Shown: positions 45,490 through 57,329, counted from the first letter of the stretch. The stretch: DNA of 64,000 nt from Magicicada septendecula (GCA_034769895.1 CM068373.1:202534134-202598133), one strand, 5' to 3'. Numbers and translations: made by a program. The notes: a model not told the origin generated them from the sequence alone.

Positions 45490-46430
45490 TTATAACTTCT
45501 TCAACACTTTTTGGCATAGAATCAACAAGTTTTTTACAGTTTTCTGATATTTGTTGGTCTCAAACCATGTGTGGATTACAGCCTCAATCAGTTTTGTTTT
45601 TGTTGTGCAGTCTATTTTACGAAGTCTAGCTTTTACAATAGCCCACAGATTTTCAATCGGATTAAGGTCCGGTGAGTTTCCTGGCCATTCAAGGCATGAT
45701 ATCTTTTTGTCCTTGAAATATTTCATCATGATCTTGGACACGTGACATGGAGCCGAATTTTGTTGAAAAACTGCTTGACCGTTGGCATCAACTTTTCTTA
45801 GTTCAGCTTCCAATCTATGTTCTAGCAAGTCTCTGTATTTTTGCGAGTTCATCATGCCTTCGATCGGCACAAGGCATCCGGTACCTTTATAAGAAAAGCA
45901 GCTCCAGGACATCTTCTTTAACGGCTGTTTAACTGTTTGATCAATATGAGCTGTCGTAAGTTTTCCGTTGTCACTTTTTCTAACGAAACGAGATCGCTGT
46001 CCTTGTACCAAAAAATGGCTCTCATCTGAGAACAACACTTTTCTCCAATCTTGAACAGTCCAGCTCACATATTTTTTTGCCCAATCATATCATTTTGTCA
46101 TCATGGCAGCAGTCAATAACTGTTTTTTTAGGACTGACTGTTTTTCTTCCTCCTTCTATAAGTCGTTTTCGTACGGTGGAGTCATGAACAATAACTCCAG
46201 CGTGTGCTAAGTCTTGCTAAAGTTCTTGGCTGGTTTTCCTAGGGTTTAATTGACTTTCCCTTATTAAAAAAGCTTCATCCCTTGCTGTTGTCTTTCTTTT
46301 CCTTCCACATTTCCCTTTTCTGTTCACTTCAATCGTCCCAGTGTCCCTTTTTTGCTTCAAAATCTTGTTGACAGCTCCTAAACTCACACCACACTCCTTG
46401 GCAATATCTCTTTGAGTCATTGATGTGTGT
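45490..46430 (-). pseudogene. Tc1-type (DD34E) transposase, main part
   Basis: Seen on the minus strand: a helix-turn-helix with MTQRDIAKECGVSLGAVNKI, then a basic linker (GRKRKTTARDEAF) and a TAG near 46217 where CAG would fit. The frame is disturbed again near 46090-46100. The catalytic core at 46068-45490 has LFSDESHF (first Asp), FQQNSAPCHV (second site, Asn instead of Asp) and SPDLNPIENLW (Glu, 34 residues on). The first 17 codons lie beyond the LTR insertion, at 54615-54565, and would join in frame if the insertion and one copy of its 4-bp duplication were absent. The Asp-to-Asn change alone would abolish catalysis. Not functional. Confidence 0.9.
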
Positions 46431-47809
46431 TGTGACAATAAAAAATAGCCGAAATATATAAAATAAATAAAATCACTACCAGGACTTACCTGTACGCAAT
46501 TACAATACTTACCTGTTATTGAAATTTTACCAGAAGACCAAGGTCGCCACGATTATTTTTTACATAGGATAAAATATCGAAAACCTTTACACTTTACCTT
46601 AATAAAACGGACAATTTAGCAATCTGACCCACCCAATTAATAATTCAGAAGATTCCGGAACGTCTAGACGAATTTTTTCAACACAGGAATAAGACAGTGG
46701 TAATGACGAAATAACTTAGTCTAACACATTTTATCGGAAGTAATCCTTATTTTTAATGAGCGATTATTTAATAAACATTTGTACAGTTAAATTTTTAGTA
46801 TATTGCTTGAAAACTTTAGTATCTTTTTTCCCTATGTTTTGTCTGATTAGAATGTAATTATAAACTTGTGTAACTTAGTTATTATTACTTACTACTAGAT
46901 AGACTGCCCAGTCTGCTTTTCTTCCTCTCTCTCACTCATTCTTATTTAAAACAATAAAAAAACTTTTATTTTACTTTTATAAATTCACTTGTGTTTCTAC
47001 GAACTTGCGGTCGCGATTCTGGCCAGACACGTGTCCTTCGTTAACCCGGTTAGTTGCCCGTTTATTCACTCCACTTCACTTATTGGAAACTAGTTATGTC
47101 CGTTAATTCCTCGGGTCCCGGTCGGTCCTACTGGATTAATTACATTTACGCAATTCGACCAAACCGGGCCCTAAACGAAACTGTAATTGTCAGTAGCGGT
47201 GTTGGCGTCCTGTTAACTGTATGGCGTCTCTACTTAAAGTCGACTGTCACGGAGAACGTAACAGGTACATGTTCTCTTTGGAGGGAAGTTGTTCTTCAAT
47301 GCCACGATGTTTTCGTCGTCGCTCCTTGCGCCTATGCTGTGGTGTAACCATTTTATATATGGAATGGAGCTAACATATGTGGATGACCAGAGCTTAATAT
47401 TGGGCTTGGCTCTGCTGATGTCATTGGAAAGACCGGATTTAGCCATGACTTCCTGCCGCTCAAAAAGCACCTTGCGGAATTTTGTTCGTCCCAGGACATC
47501 CGGTTTTTGTCTGGATGCGTCACTCAGATTTGTGGTGATACAGTTGCGTCTGTGTGCTGTTTACGCAAGTACAGACTTCTGCGAATTTTGTGGAGATGCA
47601 AATTCCTCTGCCGCATTACACCACTGAAATTGCGCAGCGCCTTTGTTCCAAACGCTGTTTCTCAACATCGTGCTGTTGCTTGGAAAATAAAGTTGCACAA
47701 TAACACATTTACAAATTTATTATACCAGTCCGCCCGAAAACGAAATAAGTAAAAATATATATATGCCCCAAACCGTTAAAATAAAATACCCAAAATTTGA
47801 CCCGCTACA
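46431..47809 (-). repeat. LTR, 3' copy in element orientation
   Basis: 1379 bp; on the plus strand it starts TGTGACAATAAAAAATAG and ends GACCCGCTACA. Differences seen from the other copy: a one-base indel and TAGCC/GAGGCC near the tip, and one T/C near 46506/53261. Several open frames in it repeat identically in the other LTR; they are not genes. Confidence 0.9.
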
Positions 47810-47819
47810 ATACCCCCTC

Positions 47820-50800
47820 GATGAGAATTCTGCTGTTCACGACAGAAGAAATCTCATCGACAAACCCCGAAGAGGACCGGTGAGGAACTGGTGCCAACAA
47901 CCCCCTGATTCTTAGTCTCTCGGGTACACGACCCCCCTGGCTCAGCGACCATGGACTCATCTGAACGAGATCACTGGACTTCTCCGTAAGAGATCCCAAC
48001 ACCGAGAAATCGATCAGACTCGCACCACAGCGCACCTCGCCTTCTAACACGCTACCCCCAAAAATCCTCAATCCCTGGCTAAAATTATCCCAGCTCCTCC
48101 GCCGATATGGTTCCCCTTTTTGCAAGCTGGGCTGCCTTCAGCAGATACTGGGCTCACACACACTCACGTTACATGATACCCTAACACATTAAAAATAAAA
48201 ATTTTCTTTTAAAATTTATTATAAATTTAAAAAATTTAAAATTCAAAAAAAAATCTTTTATCAAAAAATTCTCTTCCTGGTTTTTCTAAATTTTTGTTTC
48301 AAATGACAACCTAGACATTTCTAATAATATAAACACATCCTTATTCTAACAGGAGAATCACTTATAGTCTACCAATATAATGCAGTACAATAAAATAAAC
48401 ATGGTTAATGCACACATAATAAAAAAATCATCTAAAATATTCACTCGCTGGCAGGCGAAAAAAAATTTTTTTTCCCAAAAAAAATTAAAATTTTCAAAAG
48501 TTTAAAATTCAAAAAAAAATTTATTCATTAAAAAACTTCATTAAATTTGTTTATTAAACAACATTTATTAAAATTATTCAAATATTGGTTTGAATTAATC
48601 AAACAAACAAATTAAAATTGGATTCCTACTATACAAGCTTAGTAGGTGTATGACCTCATCAGCTGATCGTAACTAGGTCAAGTCCACAACCCTTGACCTA
48701 CATATGTTATATATAAGTTCTGAAAACACATTGAACATTTGCAATATCCTAACTTGAAATACAAAACACAATAACATAAAATATTTAAAATAAACCAAAT
48801 ATTAATATAAATAATAAACAGATTGACATTTAAATTATTTAAAACAAACAATTCTTGACTTTACATTATTTTCAAATTTTATCAAAATTCTGTCACTGGT
48901 TTGAAAAATAAACAATTGTATATTCTTTATTATAAATTCCTCTCTTTAGTTAACAGTTTAATTCTACATTACTGTGGGTGTTGTAACTCATTTATTCTCA
49001 TTTACTGTATTAGATCTCTATACATATATAAACTTTCTCCCTCCTACTCTAATATTCATCAACTTCAATTATCATGACACCCATCTCTGTCAAAATCTCT
49101 ACTAATCAGAACACTCAAACCCAACTTACCATTTAACACAAAACGCTACCTTCTCTCAATATATAAAAAAAAAATACTCTCTAACCCTTTGTACATAGGA
49201 TACGTGTTTCCCCGCCCCCAAAAAACTCAATTCCCTTATGTGGCCCCTGGATTTTACCTAAGGCGGCCCCTTCCCCACTAAAATCTATTCCTATCCCGTC
49301 CCAACCCTTGTTGCGGACTCCCCAAATACACTACCCTCTAATACAAAATTGCCATCCCCAAAAAATCTCAATCTCATTACATTACTACAAATACACAAAA
49401 TAACCTCATTAACTATAAAACAACAATATGTCACTCAAAATCTACATAAAGTCTCCATTACTACTGTGTCAACATCTATATTTCACAAAATTCTGTTATA
49501 TCACATCAACTCAAAAACAACATTACATTATATTCATCTCCATCATTTCACATTCAACTTTTTTCAATTTGGACAGGTCTACGTGTCCCATAACACATTT
49601 ATCACCCATCAATTATCTTTTATTAATTGGCATAAATTATTGTTATTTTATTTCTCATATTCTTTTTATCTTTACTTCAAAATATCTGTAGTACATTAAA
49701 CATTAATTACTTGTAACATTTACTAATCAATATACCAGTGACGTTATTGCTGATCAGCTGATCCTCCTAACACAATGAAAATACATCTTAAAATTGAACA
49801 AATTACATGGAATATACATATTTATTTTTATTTATTCTCACTTCTCCCCTCATTGTTTCCCCTTTTTTCTGATTTTGATGCTTATGTTAACCTGCCAGAC
49901 GATTTACTTATTGGCTTAAACAAATACACACATAATAAAATTACATATTCTTATCAATGCTTATCTAATAGACAACAATAAAATAATACACTTAAAATTA
50001 TAGCATGAACACCTTAATTTACGAGTCTGAGCATATAATTATGTGGACAGAGCACAAGCATTTTTGATTGGATTAAACCTTGAATAAGCAAAAAACTTTT
50101 ACGTCGTAAAATTTTAAATTCGTGACTCCTTTGCGTCACCTCCCAGCCACACACACTATTTCAGATTATGGAGGACTGTCTCGCCCTTTCGCTTCCACAG
50201 AGACTGTATATTTTGGAGCAGGGTTTTTACCTCTCCGTGTCTCTGCTTCCGCTATTAAGTTTTAAAGTAATGAACATCATAATGTTCTTGTTAATAATCA
50301 TACACCCTTAAAACGGATCTGCCACCGGTCTTGCTGTTCCTCCTCGAACAGAGTGGCAGCCGCTGTTCCATAGTTTCCGGAGATTTCCTCTAATTTCCCC
50401 CCATTGAATTTCAAGTATATACCAATTTCAAGTCAGCTATGGTCAAGGGACTTGGTATGACCATAGCTGGCTGCTAGCCAAAACCACGGTTAGTGCTGGT
50501 AAGACAGTAACCGCCCGAAAAGTCGAGGAAATCTAACTTTTATTTCACTGCCTGTTTCACATCAATATTTTTATGTGCGACACGTTATTTAGTAATGTGT
50601 GTGAATTTTAATTTACACGGATAAGGTGTGCCGCACATTTATCGCCAGTTTGGCCTCCGATGGAGGTAACACTCACTGCTACCCCCAACCCATTTCGCTA
50701 TTTAAGAGAGCACAGGCCACCCCCTTAATAGCCACATAATAACTAATTACAATTGACAACTAATTAAAATTTGTATATACATTATCATATAATATTTGCA

Positions 50801-51530
50801 TCAACACTCATTTAACCCCTTCATAACCTTTTACCGTTTAACTTTCTTGAAATTTTCAAAATTTATTATTGATAATCATTATATATCATTTTTCATTTAT
50901 TAAAAAAAATTTTTTAATTATTATTTTTATTAAACACAATGATTGCATTAAAATCTCACTATTGCATTAACACCTCAATCACACCTGTAAACAGCTTTTA
51001 TTATCCATGATTATAAAATTTTTCTACTTACAATCCATTTAACATGATATGCGCACAAAACATACTCACCACCATCTCTGAAACATTTCACAAAATTTAT
51101 TAATTTAAATTAAATAATTTATCATTCATTACCAAATTTCCATCTCGTAAATAAATTGAATTTACAAAAAAAAAATCAATTATACAACCTTTACGTACTC
51201 AATTAAAATATTTAAAATATATCAAATTGTTTCAATTAAATTAATTATTAACAATATAGAATTCATTACCATCCAAACAATTATAATTCTCTGATTACTT
51301 GTTTTCAAAATTAATTTGGTTTATTTATTTCAATTGCAAATATTTTAATATTATTCTTACAACAATTAATTACCTACATACACTGTTCACTTAACCACAA
51401 CACATACCATTGGCTTTACTACATATTTATTTACAAATTTACTTCAGTATTTATTCAGTCATCATATCTCCATTTCCAAATCAGCAAAGTCAAATAGCTT
51501 AAAACAAAATATTTAACTGTCTTTTACTGT
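47820..51530. other. Noncoding interior of the LTR element
   Basis: About 3.7 kb, C/T-rich on the plus strand and hence A/G-rich in the element's sense. No supported ORF. The part next to the purine tract (47820-48150) has higher GC. A perfect 10-bp hairpin (AGCTATGGTC) is at 50435-50468. Confidence 0.55.
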
Positions 51531-51538
51531 TTTATATT

Positions 51539-53020
51539 TTAGCCACCATCGTCAAAAAGGTATCTTACATATTTATAGACTAAATGGTTTTTATTTACAT
51601 CCAATTTATTATAATTATTTTTATCATAAACCATTACCTCTATGTCATTCATTTTCCCTTTTATTATTTCATAAGACTTGTCACTATTATTTGTTTTTAT
51701 CCAGCCTCCGTGAATATTTGTTGTTACACCCTGGTAAATTATTTTCTCATCATATTCCTCCACTACAAGTACACTAATTCTCCCTACAGGTACACATTTA
51801 TCATCAATATAATCATTGTCTACTACTACACAAGGTATGTCTACATTATTTATCATAACTCTCTTTATATCCATCTTCTCTATCAGCTCTACATAACCTC
51901 TATTTACCTTGAACCACTCCAGCTCTTTCTCTCTCTCATAATCACTTTCATCACAATACCTGTCACAACACCACTGACCTACTTCATTCCATGCAAAGGG
52001 CACAACAAACTTACTATACCACTTCCTGGCTTTTCCAGGTTTACAAAAAATTAGGGGACTGCTTGAAGACACCTCGTCTTCCACACAATTAACGGAGGAA
52101 ACTCTGTCCTCAAAATTCACTACTAGCGGAGTCCTTACTCCACTTATATCACGGGGAAAATTTGCCCTTTGACACCCTAACCTTTCACCACACTCTCTCT
52201 CAATTTCATCAACACTCGCTAACATTTTGTTATTAAGTTTTACTTCACCACAAACTTCATCATCACTATTTGTTTTCACCACATCATTCTTAAATAGCTC
52301 GTTTTCAACTATTTTATCATTATTATTTATTAATTCATTTTCACAACTGTAACTTACCTTGTTAATTATTTCTTCGCTATTATCAAAGACATTATTACCA
52401 CTTACCTGTGTTAACTCAACTTCTGTACTCTCTTTTAACTGACCTCTATTCTCCTCCCGCTTCTCGTCTGGTTTATCAATAGCATTTTTTATTGTATCAC
52501 AACCCTTACTCATTATTTCCTTTGTTTTGTTTAATTCTATATGTAACTCCTCAAAACCCTTCATCATATTATCAAAATGTTTATTTCTCATTTCCTGTAA
52601 TTCATCAAAACCCTTATTCATTCTTTTGTCTATCTCGTCAAAACCTTTCTTTAAAAGATCAAATATGGCATTCAATGTATACTCCTTTTCTTCCACCCCT
52701 ACACTATCGTTATCATTAGGCCTATTCACTGTCTTATTTTCTACCAGTTTTACTTCAGCTATCTTACCTTTAACATTGGTCATCTCACTATGTTTATTGA
52801 TTTCCGCAAATATTCCTTCCTCTTGTTCTTCCATTCGGGTTAATCTATTGTCTAAATTACCCCATTCCTCGTCTGTCATCTCACCCACAACACCTCGAAA
52901 TTCATTCTCCCACTCATCCCAAGCAAAATCACTCTCATTACTTTGTATTATAGACATTTTTAAAGTTCGTTTGTATAACACTTTTATATATAAAGCTACT
53001 ATTTTTCTATGCTTAAACAC
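51539..53020 (-). CDS. Unknown 460-490 aa coiled-coil protein of the LTR element (gag position)
   Basis: One open frame of 493 codons with no lesions. An ATG at residue 22 (MSIIQSNESDFAWDEWENEF) is a likelier start than the first. Residues about 100-180 are heptad-rich, with repeated KGFDEI/KGFDEL/KGFEEL units, so probably a coiled coil. The middle is acidic and Asn-rich. The C-terminal 180 residues look globular: WYSKFVVPFAWNEVGQWCCD, then INNVDIPCVVVD. Its place directly after the 5' LTR is that of gag. I recognise no capsid, zinc-knuckle or DTG protease motif, so that role rests on position only. The intact frame and the near-identical LTRs both point to a recent insertion. Confidence 0.6.
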   Translation of the reverse strand: MFKHRKIVALYIKVLYKRTLKMSIIQSNESDFAWDEWENEFRGVVGEMTDEEWGNLDNRLTRMEEQEEGIFAEINKHSEMTNVKGKIAEVKLVENKTVNRPNDNDSVGVEEKEYTLNAIFDLLKKGFDEIDKRMNKGFDELQEMRNKHFDNMMKGFEELHIELNKTKEIMSKGCDTIKNAIDKPDEKREENRGQLKESTEVELTQVSGNNVFDNSEEIINKVSYSCENELINNNDKIVENELFKNDVVKTNSDDEVCGEVKLNNKMLASVDEIERECGERLGCQRANFPRDISGVRTPLVVNFEDRVSSVNCVEDEVSSSSPLIFCKPGKARKWYSKFVVPFAWNEVGQWCCDRYCDESDYEREKELEWFKVNRGYVELIEKMDIKRVMINNVDIPCVVVDNDYIDDKCVPVGRISVLVVEEYDEKIIYQGVTTNIHGGWIKTNNSDKSYEIIKGKMNDIEVMVYDKNNYNKLDVNKNHLVYKYVRYLFDDGG

Positions 53021-53184
53021 CTACCACATTGTGAATCACAATAACATAAACCTAACCTACTCAATTATGTACGATAAAATTTTTATACATTCGTCATTAC
53101 CACATCCTATTTTCAGTGTATTAAAATAGGTCTATCTCGTATAAAATTACAATTAAACGAAAATCCTGGCAGCGCGTCGACATT

Positions 53185-54564
53185 TGTGACAATAAAAAAG
53201 AGGCCGAAATATATAAAATAAATAAAATCACTACCAGGACTTACCTGTACGCAATTACAACACTTACCTGTTATTGAAATTTTACCAGAAGACCAAGGTC
53301 GCCACGATTATTTTTTACATAGGATAAAATATCGAAAACCTTTACACTTTACCTTAATAAAACGGACAATTTAGCAATCTGACCCACCCAATTAATAATT
53401 CAGAAGATTCCGGAACGTCTAGACGAATTTTTTCAACACAGGAATAAGACAGTGGTAATGACGAAATAACTTAGTCTAACACATTTTATCGGAAGTAATC
53501 CTTATTTTTAATGAGCGATTATTTAATAAACATTTGTACAGTTAAATTTTTAGTATATTGCTTGAAAACTTTAGTATCTTTTTTCCCTATGTTTTGTCTG
53601 ATTAGAATGTAATTATAAACTTGTGTAACTTAGTTATTATTACTTACTACTAGATAGACTGCCCAGTCTGCTTTTCTTCCTCTCTCTCACTCATTCTTAT
53701 TTAAAACAATAAAAAAACTTTTATTTTACTTTTATAAATTCACTTGTGTTTCTACGAACTTGCGGTCGCGATTCTGGCCAGACACGTGTCCTTCGTTAAC
53801 CCGGTTAGTTGCCCGTTTATTCACTCCACTTCACTTATTGGAAACTAGTTATGTCCGTTAATTCCTCGGGTCCCGGTCGGTCCTACTGGATTAATTACAT
53901 TTACGCAATTCGACCAAACCGGGCCCTAAACGAAACTGTAATTGTCAGTAGCGGTGTTGGCGTCCTGTTAACTGTATGGCGTCTCTACTTAAAGTCGACT
54001 GTCACGGAGAACGTAACAGGTACATGTTCTCTTTGGAGGGAAGTTGTTCTTCAATGCCACGATGTTTTCGTCGTCGCTCCTTGCGCCTATGCTGTGGTGT
54101 AACCATTTTATATATGGAATGGAGCTAACATATGTGGATGACCAGAGCTTAATATTGGGCTTGGCTCTGCTGATGTCATTGGAAAGACCGGATTTAGCCA
54201 TGACTTCCTGCCGCTCAAAAAGCACCTTGCGGAATTTTGTTCGTCCCAGGACATCCGGTTTTTGTCTGGATGCGTCACTCAGATTTGTGGTGATACAGTT
54301 GCGTCTGTGTGCTGTTTACGCAAGTACAGACTTCTGCGAATTTTGTGGAGATGCAAATTCCTCTGCCGCATTACACCACTGAAATTGCGCAGCGCCTTTG
54401 TTCCAAACGCTGTTTCTCAACATCGTGCTGTTGCTTGGAAAATAAAGTTGCACAATAACACATTTACAAATTTATTATACCAGTCCGCCCGAAAACGAAA
54501 TAAGTAAAAATATATATATGCCCCAAACCGTTAAAATAAAATACCCAAAATTTGACCCGCTACA
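53185..54564 (-). repeat. LTR, 5' copy in element orientation
   Basis: 1380 bp; partner of 46431-47809 at an offset of 6754-6755. It ends GACCCGCTACA immediately before GTGT and the resumed Tc1 sequence. Confidence 0.9.
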
Positions 54565-54615
54565 GTGTTCACTCAAAGTAACAATTTTAGTGCGCTTTTT
54601 GGAAGTAATATCCAT
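54565..54615 (-). pseudogene. Tc1 transposase, first 17 codons
   Basis: ATG on the minus strand at 54615 starts MDITSKKRTKIVTLSEH, which leads in frame into 46430 across the LTR insertion. The remainder to the right tip (54616-54850) is the Tc1 5' UTR with no features seen. Confidence 0.8.
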
Positions 54616-54851
54616 CTTCAAAAATAAAAAGCAAGTAAAGCCTTAGTTCAGCTTCCTTCAGCAAAAACACAATAATTCTAAAAAAAAAAACAATGCAATG
54701 CGTCTGTAGCTTGCTATGTCTCCATTACTCACTGACTGTCAGAACAGTAAAACAAAATGGCCGCTACTTTGACATAAAAGTGTTCCCAACTGTGAAAAAA
54801 AGTAAAATTGTGATAATTATGATGTGTTCACATTAATTTGCACAGTACTGT

Positions 54852-55217
54852 ACATGTGACGACTGCAGAGCAGGTCTCTGCTCCAATGACACAAATAAAC
54901 TTTCTCATCTGGGTATTCTATTCAGAGAGTACACTGAGGGCACAGAAACATGGCTTACATATCCAACAGAAAATTTGGTTACCTGTGTTTCTCAACGTGC
55001 TAACGTTGTGGATGAAATACTGGATGAGAAATGCTACTTGGACAAGTTGACAGAAGTCGTCATGTGTGCAATTACACAAAAAGTTAGTTTCACATGGCTA
55101 ATGAACTGCTGTGAACTCCATTATGAAACAAACTTACAGAATTTTTTAAAAATTATATTTAAAACATGTGTTAGGTGGTGGGTTACGAGAAGAAACAATG
55201 AACTGAATAACAAATAA
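54852..55217 (+). pseudogene. P/THAP9-like transposase, C-terminal region part 2
   Basis: It continues from 45354 across the Tc1 insertion: TCDDCRAGLCSNDTNKLSHL, then WLTYPTENLVTCVSQRANVV, to TAA 55217 in one frame. It contains the paired cysteines (CDDC..C) usual near the end of THAP9-like proteins, and a His/Cys-rich tail (TWLMNCCELHYETN). Unlike part 1, it has no lesion of its own. Confidence 0.8.
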
Positions 55218-55850
55218 ATTTGTACATGTTTTAAATATTTATATTAATTTTATATGAAATTTAATTAACGTAATATATTCATTAATGAAAGATGGTATCT
55301 GCACCAAATGATATGCTGTACTTTTGAATGTGGGTATTAAATTCTGAGAGTACAGAGTCTAACGTATCCATCAAAAAATTTAGTCACGTGTGTTGCTCAG
55401 TATTCAGGTTTGTGGATAAAATACTTGATAGCAAAAGTCATAAAATTTGATCGGCAGAAGTTGTGTGTACTATTAAATGAGCTAGATTTTAATTGATTTG
55501 GGCTGTTGTGTAGTTCATTATCAGACATGTAAAAACATTTGTAGACTCCTATAAAATATGTATAGTCTCATGGTGCAGACATAAAAACAATTGTATAGCT
55601 GAAACAAAAAGGTATGTTAAAAATCACTAAATAATTGACCAATCTTTTTTTATGACAATGTATTGCTTTGGTGTAAGGATGGTCTCTGCTCTGTAAGGAT
55701 CAGTGTTGTTCAGTATGTTATTCTTGTGAATGAAGTACTTTATGTCAGTATATCAATTTAATTGATTGGCAGAATTGACAAATGTACTATTCAGGATCAA
55801 TTTAGGTTTTAAATTCATATTGGGCTTCTATGCAGTTCATTAATCTAAAG
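55218..55850 (+). repeat. Two decayed copies of the P C-terminal exon
   Basis: Bases 55290-55500 resemble 54890-55090 at about 70% by eye (TGGGTATT..GAGAGTACA, GTGGATAAAATACTTGAT). Bases 55670-55800 resemble the same region more weakly (GTGAATGAAGTACTT, TTGGCAGAATTGACA). Spacing is about 380-400 bp. No frame is open. Confidence 0.5.
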
Positions 55851-55859
55851 GTTTTCTTA

Positions 55860-56520
55860 GTCTTTTGCCAATAAACTTCTTAGTCTGATGATTTCTGTAT
55901 TTCAAAATAATGTTTATGTTTATATATGTGTATAATTTCAAATTGTCTGTAGTGTTTACCTGTTAGGTCTTGTACGTAATGTGTAGTGTTTATAGATTTG
56001 TGTTGAATTTTGCATATAAGTGGTAGAACTGAAATTTGAATGTATTATGTGTTGTCATGTTTTGTGAATTTTTATTGATTAAGTTTTTTGATAATAAACT
56101 TCAAGTCTGTTCATTTGTATAATATTTCAAAATAATGTTTGGGTTTATATATTTGTATTATTTCAAATTGTTCTGTAGTGATTAGCTGTTAGGTCTTGTA
56201 CATAATGCGAAGTGTTTGTAGATTTGTTTGACTTTTGTATGTAACTAGTAGAACTGGAATTTGAATGTATTATGTGTTATGTCATGTTTTGTGAATTTTT
56301 AGTGAGTAAGTTGTTTATAATAAACTTCAAGTCTGTTCATTTGTATAATATTTCAAAATAATGTTTGGGTTTATATATTTGTATTATTTCAGATTGTTCT
56401 GTAGCGATTAGCTGTTAGGTCTTGTATGTACATAATGTGAAGTGTTTGACTTTTTATGTAACTAGTAGAACTGGAATTTGAATTATTATGTGTTATGTAA
56501 TATTTTATAAATTTGCTTAG
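55860..56520 (+). repeat. Tandem repeat, 226-bp period
   Basis: About three units, each with GTTAGGTCTTGTA (55962, 56188, 56414), TAGAACTG.AATTTGAATG and TTCAAAATAATGTTTGGGTT. The second and third are closest. No coding content. Confidence 0.85.
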
Positions 56521-57300
56521 TTAATTCTACTCACTGTATGTATTTTTGTAATTTAAAATGTTTTTGAGTAAAAATACAAAAAAAATACATAAATTTGTTT
56601 TTTCTTGATTTTTACCTAAGTGTGTTTATCAACTATTTGTGACCTTATGTCAATAAAATGCACATGGTTTTCAAAAACAAATGATTAATATCCTTGAAAC
56701 CAAAAGCAGTTAAAGTGTATTTTCATTAAAGCAAAGTAGACATTTTCAATTATTTGTAAACAAGTGTTCATTAAAAGATAAATTTTTATGAACGTTTTAT
56801 ACACAGAATGTTTTGTGATGCCACATATACTTAAAAATTGTAAAAACCTAATTACTTTGTTGTTTACAATTAATGGTTTGTAAATGTAAGTTTTCTAATG
56901 TTTTAATTAACTTTTTGTGCATTTGCTTACTAAATTTTGATTACAATCTTTTCAGTTTTTAGACATTTTACATGTCTACCTTGAAACATTGTAATTATTT
57001 TTTTTAAACATTTTTCTGTAATTACAATGACATGAAAATATGTCTGATGAAACTGTAAACATTTAAGAGTAATTTCAAATAAAGCCTACCAACATTTCCT
57101 TTTTTAGATTTCCCGCCTATGCAGCAGAGATAATACAGTATACTGGAGTCACGTGACCGTACTGCATTATCATTTAGCTCCACTTAGTTGACAGCACAGT
57201 CACCACGAGTGCTAGAAACTTCAGTCAAAATTTTAACATTGGCTTTCCCCTCTCTATATATTCGTACTCTGTGTGCTGTAAACACACCGTCTAGGTTCTT
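56521..57300. other. AT-rich spacer
   Basis: No ORF. Bases 57193-57215 share about 22 bp with 33416-33440 in direct orientation. A string at 57298-57320 is the inverse of 9604-9626. Confidence 0.35.
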
Positions 57301-57329
57301 GGATTTCGTTGTCCATGACGTGTGCGTTA

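Larger units (their letters stand above)
46431..54564 (-). mobile_element. LTR retrotransposon without pol (8134 bp)
   Basis: LTRs at 46431-47809 and 53185-54564 are nearly identical. GTGT lies on both sides (46427-46430, 54565-54568). On the minus strand a purine tract GAGGGGGTAT (plus 47810-47819) precedes the LTR beginning TGTAGCGGGTC, so the element reads right to left. The interior (47810-53184) contains one large ORF and otherwise AT-rich DNA. I see no protease, RT, RNase H or integrase. The stretch after the 5' LTR (ATGTCGACGCGCTGCCAGG, minus) is where a primer site should be, but I cannot assign its tRNA. Confidence 0.85.
45357..54850 (-). mobile_element. Tc1-type transposon, split by an LTR element
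   Basis: TA flanks at 45355-45356 and 54851-54852. The tips CAGTACTGTGCGAATTAATG and, inverted, CAGTACTGTGCAAATTAATG match closely for about 28 bp. Without the LTR insert the element is about 1.36 kb. Confidence 0.92.

Noticed and set aside
47054..47752. Several open frames repeated exactly at 53809-54507
   Set aside because: Both sets lie inside the two LTRs; their identity is due to the LTR pair, not to selection on proteins.
49349..49981. Plus-strand AT-rich frames as membrane proteins
   Set aside because: They lie in the noncoding interior of a minus-strand LTR element, and their hydrophobic Phe/Tyr/Ile content comes from T-rich sequence.
52492..53129. Plus-strand frames opposite the 493-codon ORF
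   Set aside because: Shadow frames of the minus-strand ORF; composition and lack of motifs give no support.
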